Shown here: piece by piece, positions 1-5,486 of the stretch
Layout: each line of letters begins with the position of its first letter
How positions within the stretch are numbered: the stretch's first letter is position 1
DNA from: Desulfuromonadaceae bacterium
GTDB taxonomy: Bacteria; Desulfobacterota; Desulfuromonadia; Desulfuromonadales; Syntrophotaleaceae
NCBI GenBank assembly: GCA_021107335.1
Contig: JAIOSZ010000135.1
Location: 1-5,542 of the forward strand
Direction of reading: 5' to 3'
DNA length: 5,542 nt
The notes under the pieces: model-generated
Database searches by the model: none
Seen by the model: the letters and a program-made list of their open reading frames with translations, nothing else
What the model was told of the DNA's origin: nothing
Position numbers and translations under genes: made by a program

Positions 1-628
1 GAAAAGCGTAACGGCAGGTATGCAGGGCCTCGGTCAGGTGGGAATGGATCGCGGGGCCGCTTTCTGTTTCGGGCTCGGGCTCGACCAGGGTCAGGCAGAG
101 GCCTAGGCCGAGTATCCAGAGGCCGATCTGACCGACAAAGGGCAGCAGAGGCCAGGCGGCATACATGACCCCGGCAAAGAGAGCACCGGCGGCCTCGCCG
201 GTCTGGGCGCAGCCGGTCATGCGCCCATCGAAGCGGGCATAGTGTTCTTCTTGACCTTGGGCGCGCAGGGTCTCAAAGAGCAGAGCGCTGTCCGAACCGC
301 TGATGAAGGCCCAGGCACCGCCGAGAATAATTTCAGCCAGCAGTACTCCGGTAAAGGAATCGGCCAGGGTGTAGAGGCTCCAGCCACCGATGGCCAGCAG
401 GCAGGCCAGAATCAGTGCGGTGCGGTAGCCCAAACGATCGCTCAGATAGCCTGAGGGATATTCAAAAATGACACTGGCTACCGAAAAGATCGCCTGCAGC
501 AGCAGAATGTCGGTCAGGGTGAGACCGATTTGGTCCTTCCAGAACAGAGTGATGATCGCCATTGGAAAGAGGGTCATCTTGAGGAAGGAAAAGATATACA
601 GTTTGGATATGTTTTTCTGCAGCGGCAT
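1..628 (-). CDS. MFS transporter, N-terminal part (runs off the left edge)
   Basis: The minus strand is open from an ATG at 628-626 to the window edge, giving 209 codons starting MPLQKNISKLYIF. The protein is very hydrophobic, with probable membrane segments near residues 9-30, 36-57, 70-90, 94-117, 140-158 and 160-181, which fits the first six helices of a 12-helix transporter. Between segments 2 and 3 (residues 59-69) is SGYLSDRLGYR, a good match to the major facilitator motif A (G-x-L-x-D-R-x-G-x-R). The acidic, polar stretch from residue 183 (EPEPETES) fits the central cytoplasmic loop. ATG 628 is the only plausible start: an in-frame TAG lies ten codons upstream, and AGGA sits 11 bases before it. 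The family moves small solutes or drugs across the inner membrane using ion gradients; the substrate cannot be told from this half. It is divergent from the kinase operon, and nothing seen links it to pili. Confidence 0.85.
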   Translation of the reverse strand, partial: MPLQKNISKLYIFSFLKMTLFPMAIITLFWKDQIGLTLTDILLLQAIFSVASVIFEYPSGYLSDRLGYRTALILACLLAIGGWSLYTLADSFTGVLLAEIILGGAWAFISGSDSALLFETLRAQGQEEHYARFDGRMTGCAQTGEAAGALFAGVMYAAWPLLPFVGQIGLWILGLGLCLTLVEPEPETESGPAIHSHLTEALHTCRYAF

Positions 629-671
629 GGCGTCGATGTTCCTGGAAATAACTCGTATCTATAATAAATCG

Positions 672-702
672 AAAAAGCCGGTGGGCGGTTATCTGGCCGG
701 CT
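672..702 (-). terminator. Possible weak terminator or attenuator hairpin in MFS leader
   Basis: Read on the minus strand, AGCCGG (702-697) pairs perfectly with CCGGCT (681-676), and a run of five T residues ends the second arm (676-672). The loop is 15 nt, long for a Rho-independent terminator, and the stem is only 6 bp. It lies about 45 bases upstream of the MFS start and no minus-strand gene lies to its right, so it would act as a leader attenuator or a stop for stray antisense transcription. It may be chance. Confidence 0.25.
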
Positions 703-850
703 GTCGTTAGGATATCAACTCCCGGGTGGTATTGCTACTCTGTACGGTTGCCCCTGCCTGAGTAACTTTTCATTCTATTGTTGCGTTGGTATGGCTGTGC
801 TATGGTTCGGTTTGCGCCGAATTGAGTGGACAAGAGACCGAGGTCCGAAT

Positions 851-879
851 TTCACGCTTAGTCGTACGATAACGAAAAT
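851..879 (+). promoter_or_regulatory. Weak sigma-70-type promoter candidate for the kinase-regulator operon
   Basis: TTCACG (851-856) and GAAAAT (874-879) are separated by 17 bases and each matches its consensus hexamer (TTGACA, TATAAT) at four of six positions. Initiation would fall near 886, leaving a leader of about 85 nt before the kinase start at 971. An 8-bp palindrome TCGTACGA (862-869) lies in the spacer and could be an operator. Matches of this quality are common by chance, so this is only the best candidate in the region. Confidence 0.25.
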
Positions 880-957
880 CCTTGCTAATTGGTTTTTTGC
901 GACTTTGTCTGAGGTGGGGTTCCGGTTTTTGTTTTTGTTGTGAGGGTTCTGCTTTTT

Positions 958-964
958 AGGGGGA
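958..964 (+). promoter_or_regulatory. Ribosome binding site deciding the kinase start (GTG 971)
   Basis: AGGGGGA ends directly against the TTG at 965, leaving no spacer for that codon. It sits six to seven bases before GTG 971, the normal distance. This favours the GTG and a protein beginning [12 protein letters not shown]. Confidence 0.65.
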
Positions 965-970
965 TTGCGG

Positions 971-2491
971 GTGGCCAAGCCGGTCGGATTACGCACCGAA
1001 ATTATTTTTCATATCACCCTGTTGCTGGGGGCGGCTCTGCTGTTCGGCGGTTTTTTGATGCTCAAGGTGACCGAGCGGGAGTTGCTGAATCAGCGGCTGG
1101 ATAACTTAACGGGGACCATGGAGGTCTTGGCTCTCTCCGTCGGGGAAACTCTAGTCGTGAAGGAACCCGAACCCAATCAGGAAATGCGTGTTGCGCGCCT
1201 GTTGCCCCTGTTGCCTGATGCCACCGCCTTGGGAGTTTGGAAGCTTAAGGGCGACACCTTGATACCGCTCTATCGCCATTCGACGGGTGATCGTTCACTG
1301 AGTTCCGGGCCCCGGTTGCAGGCCCTGCGTTTTATGGCTGAACCTCAGGAGCGCCTCGTCTATACCGGTGCTTGGCTGGCCTGGGGGGCATTGCCTGCCT
1401 GTTATCTGACTTCGACTGTACCCCTTTGGCAACGGGGCAAGCTGGTCGGTGTTTTGCAGGCTCAGTTTTCTCTAGATGAAGTGGCCCACCGAGTCCGTTC
1501 CTCCCTGAAGATTCTGCTCCTGTATGTAGTGCTTTACGGGTTGGTTCTGTTTCTGTTTGGTCTCTACCTGCTCAATCGCAATGTGGTGCGCCCCATCGGC
1601 TTACTCCTGGCTACGACCAAGCGGGTGGCTGCAGGGGATCTCGATCAGCAGGTCAGCGAAGCGGGCCCCCGGGAAATCGCTTCTCTGGCCAGTTCATTCA
1701 ATGCCATGGTCGCGGCCTTACGGGAAAGCCGCCAGTACAGCGAAGAGCATATTCGCTCTTTGCAGCGGGCCAACGAAGAGCTGCAGCAGACTCGCAGTGA
1801 ATTGCTGCGCTCGGAAAAAATGGCGACCGTCGGTCATCTTGCAGCCGGCATGGCCCATGAGGTGGGCAACCCTTTGGCAGCGGTGGTCGGTTATCTGGCG
1901 TTGCTCAAAATGGAATTGCCTGCCGGTCGCCAGCGGGAGATCGCCGAACATGCCGCGGTAGAGGTAGAGCGTATCGATCGCTTGGTTCGCGAACTGCTCG
2001 ATTATGCTAAGCCGGGCGAAGAAATGGCCGACAACTTCGACCCGTTGACAGTTCTGCGGGAGGCTTTGGCGCTCCTCGACCACCAGGGGCTTTTTGCCAG
2101 GGTAAAGCTGGTCGATGCCTTGCCGCAACAATTACCCCGAGTGGTCATGATTCGCCATCGCCTGCTGCAGGTCTTTGTCAATCTGCTGGTCAACGCTCAA
2201 GACGCTCTGCCCGTCGAGGGTGAAATTCACTTGACCGGTGGTGAGACCGATGATTCGGTCTGGCTCAGTTTAGCCGACAATGGAGCCGGTATAGCCAAGC
2301 AGGACCTGCCGCATATCTTTGATCCTTTCTTTACCACCAAGGCACCCGGTAAGGGTTGCGGACTTGGGTTGGCGGTTTGCTATCGAGTGCTTGAGGAAGC
2401 GAATGGGCGCATCGAGGTGCAGTCCGAAGCCGGGCAGGGCAGCGTCTTTACCGTATATATGAAAAGGGAGGATGCTGGGCATGGGGTCTGA
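971..2491 (+). CDS. Membrane sensor histidine kinase, NtrB-type, with HAMP domain
   Basis: This is a 506-residue inner-membrane kinase, numbered from GTG 971. A first membrane helix (residues 11-33) and a second (about 178-201) bracket a roughly 145-residue periplasmic sensor. The end of this sensor ([16 protein letters not shown], about 156-171) resembles the last strand of Cache-type domains. HAMP follows (about 203-255), then a coiled coil (255-283). The phosphorylated histidine is H296 in HEVGNP. The ATP-binding domain shows the N box (N408 in NLLVNAQDA), DNGAGI (436-441), FDPFFTTK (450-457) and GKGCGLGL (460-467). All catalytic boxes are intact. GTG 971 is preferred over TTG 965 because AGGGGGA (958-964) abuts the TTG but is well spaced from the GTG. 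The gene overlaps the regulator gene by 11 bases, so the two are surely partners. It is not a classical PilS, which has about six membrane helices and a PAS domain. The signal is unknown. Confidence 0.93.
   Translation: MAKPVGLRTEIIFHITLLLGAALLFGGFLMLKVTERELLNQRLDNLTGTMEVLALSVGETLVVKEPEPNQEMRVARLLPLLPDATALGVWKLKGDTLIPLYRHSTGDRSLSSGPRLQALRFMAEPQERLVYTGAWLAWGALPACYLTSTVPLWQRGKLVGVLQAQFSLDEVAHRVRSSLKILLLYVVLYGLVLFLFGLYLLNRNVVRPIGLLLATTKRVAAGDLDQQVSEAGPREIASLASSFNAMVAALRESRQYSEEHIRSLQRANEELQQTRSELLRSEKMATVGHLAAGMAHEVGNPLAAVVGYLALLKMELPAGRQREIAEHAAVEVERIDRLVRELLDYAKPGEEMADNFDPLTVLREALALLDHQGLFARVKLVDALPQQLPRVVMIRHRLLQVFVNLLVNAQDALPVEGEIHLTGGETDDSVWLSLADNGAGIAKQDLPHIFDPFFTTKAPGKGCGLGLAVCYRVLEEANGRIEVQSEAGQGSVFTVYMKREDAGHGV
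2465..2471 (+). promoter_or_regulatory. Ribosome binding site deciding the regulator start (ATG 2481)
   Basis: AGGGAGG, inside the end of the kinase gene, touches ATG 2472 without any spacer but stands nine bases before ATG 2481. Initiation at 2481 is therefore likelier, and the protein would begin [14 protein letters not shown]. The kinase stop (2489-2491) lies just inside the regulator gene, which suits translational coupling. Confidence 0.6.
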
Positions 2492-3836
2492 GAAGAAAAA
2501 AATTCTGATCGTTGATGACGAAACCTGCGTGCGGCACATGTTGCGCCTGGTCCTTGAAGGAGCGGGCTACCGGGTGACCGAAGCCGGCAGCGGGACGGAA
2601 GCCCTGCGGTTGCTACAGGACGAACCATTCGACATCATCCTGAGCGATATCCGCATGCCTGAACTGGATGGTCTCGACTTATTGCGTCAAATCAAACAGC
2701 TAGGCGTCGAAGGCATGGTGGTCATGATGAGCGCTTACGGTTCTATCGATACCGCCGTAGAATGTCTCAAAAAAGGTGCCTACGATTATATCTCCAAACC
2801 CTTTAAGCCCGACGAGGTGATTCTTACCTTGCGAAAAGCTGAAGAGCGGATTCGCCTGCAGCGAGAGAACGTAAAGTTGCGCTGGCAACTTTCCCAAAAA
2901 AAAGATAACCATTCCATCGTCTATCGCAGCAACGTGATGGAACGTTTGTTAGACCTAGTGTCGCGGGTCGCTGAAACCAACAGTTCGGTGCTGATTACCG
3001 GCGAAACCGGCACGGGCAAAGAATTGGTAGCGAGGGCTCTGCACCAGCAAAGCCCCCGATACAAAAAGCCCTTTGTGGCGGTCAACTGCGGGGCCATCGC
3101 TCCGTCCCTGGTTGAGAGTGAACTTTTTGGCCACGCTCGGGGTGCCTTTACCGGTGCGGTGCAACAGAAGGCCGGACTTTTTGAAGAGGCTTCTGGTGGC
3201 ACACTATTCCTCGATGAGATTGGCGAATTCCCCATGGATTTGCAACCGAAGCTGCTGCGGGTTTTGCAAGAAGGGGAGGTGCGCCGTGTCGGTGAAACCC
3301 GATCCCGTAAGGTCGCCGTTCGGGTGTTGGCTGCCACCGCTCGTGATTTGCGGGAACTGGTAGCCAATGGCGATTTTCGCGACGATCTGTTTTTCCGCTT
3401 GGCCGTTGTAGAAATGCACATTCCGCCATTGCGGGAGGGGCGGGAGGATGTTGTGCTATTAGCAAAACATTTCGCTAATGGCATAGCGGCCAGTGAAGGT
3501 CGCTCCACACCGGAAATTACTCTGGCCGTCGAAGAGAGACTAGGTGATTATTCCTGGCCGGGTAATGTACGTGAGCTGGCAAACTTCATGGAAAGAACCA
3601 TGATTTTCTCTCGCGGCGATGTCCTGGGTCTTGAGACCTTGCCGGGGGAAATCCGCCGTAAAAATAGGGGCGGGGAACAAAGTTTTTCTCTCAAACAGGC
3701 CGCTTTGCGATTGGAAAAGGAATATATCCACAAGGCATTGGCGGCAACGGGAGGCAATCGCACTCAGGCAGCAAAATTGCTGGAAATAAGTTTGCGTAAG
3801 CTGCTCTATAAAATAAAGGAGTATGGTCTCGAATAG
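2481..3836 (+). CDS. Sigma-54-dependent response regulator, NtrC family (PilR/AtoC/ZraR-like)
   Basis: This is a 451-residue cytoplasmic transcription activator, numbered from ATG 2481. The receiver domain (about 6-120) has the acidic pair D12/D13, phosphoacceptor D56 in LSDIRMPE, S84 and K106. A linker leads to the sigma-54 interaction AAA+ domain (about 145-375) with Walker A GETGTGKE (174-181), the GAFTGA loop (221-226) that contacts sigma-54, Walker B GGTLFLDE (239-246) and arginine-finger region FRDDLFFRL (299-307). The C-terminal Fis-type helix-turn-helix lies at about 412-449, with GGNRTQAAKLL in its first helices. Every key residue is present and the length is normal for the family. 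ATG 2481 is preferred to ATG 2472, as GGGAGG (2466-2471) abuts the latter. Phosphorylation by the overlapping kinase should drive oligomerisation and ATP-dependent opening of sigma-54 promoters. The obvious target is the pilin promoter at 4076-4091. The name pilR is not assigned, because the partner kinase is not PilS-like. Confidence 0.95.
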   Translation: MGSEKKKILIVDDETCVRHMLRLVLEGAGYRVTEAGSGTEALRLLQDEPFDIILSDIRMPELDGLDLLRQIKQLGVEGMVVMMSAYGSIDTAVECLKKGAYDYISKPFKPDEVILTLRKAEERIRLQRENVKLRWQLSQKKDNHSIVYRSNVMERLLDLVSRVAETNSSVLITGETGTGKELVARALHQQSPRYKKPFVAVNCGAIAPSLVESELFGHARGAFTGAVQQKAGLFEEASGGTLFLDEIGEFPMDLQPKLLRVLQEGEVRRVGETRSRKVAVRVLAATARDLRELVANGDFRDDLFFRLAVVEMHIPPLREGREDVVLLAKHFANGIAASEGRSTPEITLAVEERLGDYSWPGNVRELANFMERTMIFSRGDVLGLETLPGEIRRKNRGGEQSFSLKQAALRLEKEYIHKALAATGGNRTQAAKLLEISLRKLLYKIKEYGLE

Positions 3837-3922
3837 CCGCGCAACTATTGCTGGCTGGTCATTCAAGCGCCCCTGAAAGGTTAAATTTCAACTCTTCTTC
3901 AACTCATATAACTAGAACGTAC

Positions 3923-3952
3923 AGGCGGAACCTTAAGGTTCTGCCTTTTTTT
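3923..3952 (+). terminator. Rho-independent terminator of the kinase-regulator operon
   Basis: AGGCGGAACC (3923-3932) and GGTTCTGCCT (3937-3946) form a 10-bp stem with a single G-U wobble, closed by a TTAA tetraloop and followed by seven T residues (3946-3952). It lies 86 bases after the regulator stop. It isolates the signalling operon from the pilin genes, which therefore need their own promoter. Confidence 0.92.
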
Positions 3953-4040
3953 GTGCTGTTAAACCAGATCGACGGCGTGCAAAAAGTGCGTGGCCTGAGG
4001 TGGCAATTTTTGCGGAGTATTGTTTTTCATGGTTTCGGTT

Positions 4041-4065
4041 TATCTAATTTCAGATAGTTATCTGA
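4041..4065 (+). promoter_or_regulatory. Candidate operator: three alternating TATCTGA-type half-sites
   Basis: Three 7-base half-sites start exactly nine bases apart: TATCTAA (4041-4047), TCAGATA (4050-4056) and TATCTGA (4059-4065). The middle one is the exact reverse complement of the third, making a perfect inverted repeat with a GT spacer; the first differs from the third by one base. The array ends 10 bases before the -24 element and is centred roughly 49 bases upstream of the predicted start point. It is a plausible binding site for the adjacent regulator's Fis-type helix-turn-helix, although activator sites for sigma-54 promoters usually lie further upstream, at about -80 to -150. It could also be a repressor or co-regulator site. 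Confidence 0.5.
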
Positions 4066-4075
4066 TTTCCTGGCA

Positions 4076-4091
4076 TGGCTCGAATTTTGCT
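4076..4091 (+). promoter_or_regulatory. Sigma-54 (-24/-12) promoter of the minor pilin operon
   Basis: TGGCTCG (4076-4082), four bases, then TTGCT (4087-4091) match the sigma-54 consensus TGGCACG-N4-TTGCT with one mismatch. The invariant GG (4077-4078) and GC (4089-4090) have the required 10-base spacing. Transcription would start near 4102, giving a leader of about 47 nt before the PilV-like start. Such promoters need an ATP-using activator of the NtrC family, and one is encoded immediately upstream. Confidence 0.85.
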
Positions 4092-4148
4092 GTAGACTAA
4101 GCTAGGGTCGTAAGTAGCTGAAAAGCAACAACTTATTAAGGGTTTGTC

Positions 4149-4544
4149 ATGAGGAAAATTGTTGGTTCGAGCAAGGGGTTTACCCTGATTGAGGTGCTGG
4201 TGGCCATCACCATCTTCGCCATCGGTTTACTGGGCCTGGCCGGCATGCAGGTAACGGCAATCAAGGGGGGCAGCACTGCTCAGCGAGTAACGACAGCAGT
4301 GGCTCTGGCCGATGGTATCGTAGAAAACATTCAGTCTCGCGATGCCGGGGATGCAATGTTCGATAGCGCTGTCAGCTCAGCTGCCGAATGGCCCCAAGCC
4401 CTGGCGATCGGCGGTTACACAGCCACCTACACGGTGGCTGTCAATACCCCGGTAACCGGGCTAGCTCAAATCTTTGTTTCGGTCAGCGATGATACCTATG
4501 GTGGTCGCACCGTGACTCGCACAACCATCAAAAGAGCCCGCTAG
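4149..4544 (+). CDS. pilV: PilV-like type IV minor prepilin
   Basis: This 131-residue protein is a type IV prepilin. A short basic leader (residues 1-10, ending SSKG) precedes FTLIEVLVAITIFAIGLLGLAG, so PilD-type peptidase should cut between G10 and F11 and methylate F11. E15 is the conserved Glu5 of the mature protein, needed for assembly. The hydrophobic helix runs from about 13 to 34. The sequence after it (GMQVTAIKGG) is characteristic of PilV. The remaining ~95 residues, rich in A, T, V and S, form the small periplasmic domain; PilV is often somewhat longer. ATG 4149 follows AAGGG (4138-4142) by six bases. PilV, with PilW, PilX and others, forms the initiating tip complex of the pilus. 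The gene is first in its operon, behind the sigma-54 promoter. The call as a prepilin is firm; PilV rather than GspI-like is supported by gene order. Confidence 0.85.
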   Translation: MRKIVGSSKGFTLIEVLVAITIFAIGLLGLAGMQVTAIKGGSTAQRVTTAVALADGIVENIQSRDAGDAMFDSAVSSAAEWPQALAIGGYTATYTVAVNTPVTGLAQIFVSVSDDTYGGRTVTRTTIKRAR

Positions 4545-4547
4545 GAG
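4543..4547 (+). promoter_or_regulatory. Ribosome binding site deciding the PilW start (GTG 4554)
   Basis: AGGAG overlaps the pilV stop codon (4542-4544) and directly touches ATG 4548, leaving no spacer. It lies six bases before GTG 4554. GTG is therefore the likelier start and gives a classic short leader, MKKQLQSRG, before the cleavage site. Confidence 0.65.
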
Positions 4548-4553
4548 ATGTCA

Positions 4554-5486
4554 GTGAAAAAGCAATTGCAGAGTAGAGGCTTCACGTTAGTTGAGCTCCT
4601 GGTGGTCTTGGTGATCATGGGTGTGGTCACCGGTGCCGTTTACACAACCTTTTTAAGCACGCAACGACAGGCCTATACTCAGGACGAAGTGGTTGAAGTG
4701 CAACAGAACCTGCGGGCGGCCCTCGATTATCTGGTGAAAGATATTCGCATGGCTCAATTTATGGCCCCTGCCGATGAAACCGCTCTGGTGACGGTACCTA
4801 CGCAGATGCTGGTCGATAGTAATGGCGACGGGGCTTACGCCAATGATTTGGTCGATCGGCCGGTTCTGTCCCTGATCAGCGCTACTTCCATGCATGGTTA
4901 TGCGCGGGTGACCGGAGTCGCTGTTAGTGGTTCTGTTCTTGAACTCGATGTTGCTCCCAATACTATGCAGCAGTTTGCCGATGACGATGTGGTTCGCGTT
5001 TTTCGGCCGGTCGATCTGAATCCTGTTACGAAGGTCTATCTCGTTACCGGTACGCCAAGCGGCGATCAAGTGGATTTAGATATTACCAGTGGCGGTTATA
5101 CCGCAGGTGATGTCAGTTCCGGTGATCTTTTGGTGCGCATGCCTGCGGCTGCTACCGATGGCGATTTTCCTCTGCAGATCGATTATCAGTTGGTGGACGA
5201 TCCGTCCACCGATATGAACATGAATCAACTGCAGCGCCGTGTTTTGGACCAAAATGGCAATACGGTGGAAGCCTTTCAATTGATCGCATCGAATATCTCT
5301 GGCCTGGCCCTGAACTACCTGGATGACGCGGGCAATACAACAACCGATCTGGCCGAGGTCGTGGCTATCCAGATCATCATGACCGCCCGGACCGATGCGA
5401 CCAAGACTGCTAACAGCAATTTTCCCGGACCCAAGACACGGTACTTGTCGACCACGGTCAAAATCCACAATGGGGTGACGATATGA
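4554..5486 (+). CDS. pilW: PilW-like type IV minor prepilin
   Basis: This 310-residue prepilin, numbered from GTG 4554, has the leader MKKQLQSRG and the cleavage-methylation site G9/F10 in GFTLVELLVV, with E14 as Glu5 of the mature form. The hydrophobic helix covers about 12-31 and continues into a helical region whose NLRAALDYLVKDIRMAQ (52-68) is typical of PilW and GspJ-like proteins. The rest is a large, acidic, beta-rich periplasmic domain. It contains DSNGDG (88-93), which resembles a calcium-binding loop, and ends with a strand (TRYLSTTVKIHN) common in this family. It starts nine bases after the pilV stop and overlaps the next gene by four bases (ATGA), so the three are co-translated. 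It should join PilV and PilX in the tip complex that primes pilus assembly. The gene order and length favour PilW over the type II secretion pseudopilin GspJ. Confidence 0.85.
   Translation: MKKQLQSRGFTLVELLVVLVIMGVVTGAVYTTFLSTQRQAYTQDEVVEVQQNLRAALDYLVKDIRMAQFMAPADETALVTVPTQMLVDSNGDGAYANDLVDRPVLSLISATSMHGYARVTGVAVSGSVLELDVAPNTMQQFADDDVVRVFRPVDLNPVTKVYLVTGTPSGDQVDLDITSGGYTAGDVSSGDLLVRMPAAATDGDFPLQIDYQLVDDPSTDMNMNQLQRRVLDQNGNTVEAFQLIASNISGLALNYLDDAGNTTTDLAEVVAIQIIMTARTDATKTANSNFPGPKTRYLSTTVKIHNGVTI
5192..5210 (+). repeat. Perfect 8-bp inverted repeat inside pilW
   Basis: GGTGGACG (5192-5199) and CGTCCACC (5203-5210) are perfect reverse complements separated by the three bases ATC. In the mRNA this would form a stable GC-rich hairpin within the reading frame. 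No T-run follows, so it is not a terminator. One such repeat in a window of this size can occur by chance. Confidence 0.6.

Larger units (their letters stand above)
629..970. other. Divergent intergenic region between MFS gene and kinase gene
   Basis: This stretch separates two divergent genes and should hold both promoters. No convincing protein gene is seen; the open frames here lack good ribosome binding sites or are antisense to neighbours. On the plus strand a weak sigma-70 candidate is at 851-879. On the minus strand, TATTAT at 662-667 (read on that strand) could be a -10 box for the MFS gene, but no matching -35 is visible. A minus-strand hairpin followed by U residues lies at 672-702. 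The last 60 bases before the kinase start (904-963) are very rich in G and T (52 of 60). No GG-N10-GC sigma-54 signature was found on the plus strand. Confidence 0.6.
3837..4148. other. Intergenic region between regulator and pilin operon
   Basis: This 312-base gap holds, in order, the terminator of the signalling operon (3923-3952), the TATCTGA-type half-site array (4041-4065), a sigma-54 promoter (4076-4091) and the pilV leader. The first 86 bases (3837-3922) and the stretch 3953-4040 show no recognisable element. A small open frame crosses the terminator and has no support as a gene. Confidence 0.7.

Noticed and set aside
656..696. TATCT-type motifs at 656 and 690 as further sites for the regulator
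   Set aside because: They are single half-sites, 34 bases apart, without the 9-base step or inverted partner seen at 4041-4065.
242..710. Plus-strand open frames of 70 and 80 codons
   Set aside because: They lie antisense to the MFS gene, whose minus-strand frame shows motif A and membrane helices; neither has a family signature.
775..996. Minus-strand open frame of 73 codons rich in N, K and P
   Set aside because: Composition merely reflects the complement of the G/T tract. It overlaps the kinase start and shows no domain or ribosome binding site.
2342..2410. GKGCGLGL in the kinase as a defective ATP lid
   Set aside because: Cys replaces the usual Thr/Ser, but the glycines are all present and the family tolerates variation at this position, so there is no reason to call it inactive.
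2921..3508. Long minus-strand open frame (195 codons)
   Set aside because: It is the antisense shadow of the AAA+ domain of the regulator, which has all its motifs in the plus-strand frame.
3998..4013. TGGCAATTTTTGC as a second sigma-54 promoter
   Set aside because: Only eight bases separate GG and GC, which the sigma-54 holoenzyme does not tolerate.
3848..4057. Small plus-strand open frame between regulator and pilV
   Set aside because: It runs across the Rho-independent terminator and into the half-site array, with no convincing ribosome binding site.
4071..4090. An alternative -24 element using TGG at 4071
   Set aside because: The distance from this GG to GC at 4089 is 15 bases, not the required 10; the TGG at 4076 fits exactly.
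4100..4119. AGCTA/TAGCT hairpin in the pilV leader as a riboswitch or attenuator
   Set aside because: The stem is five base pairs with a 10-base loop, and the predicted transcript start would cut off part of the first arm.
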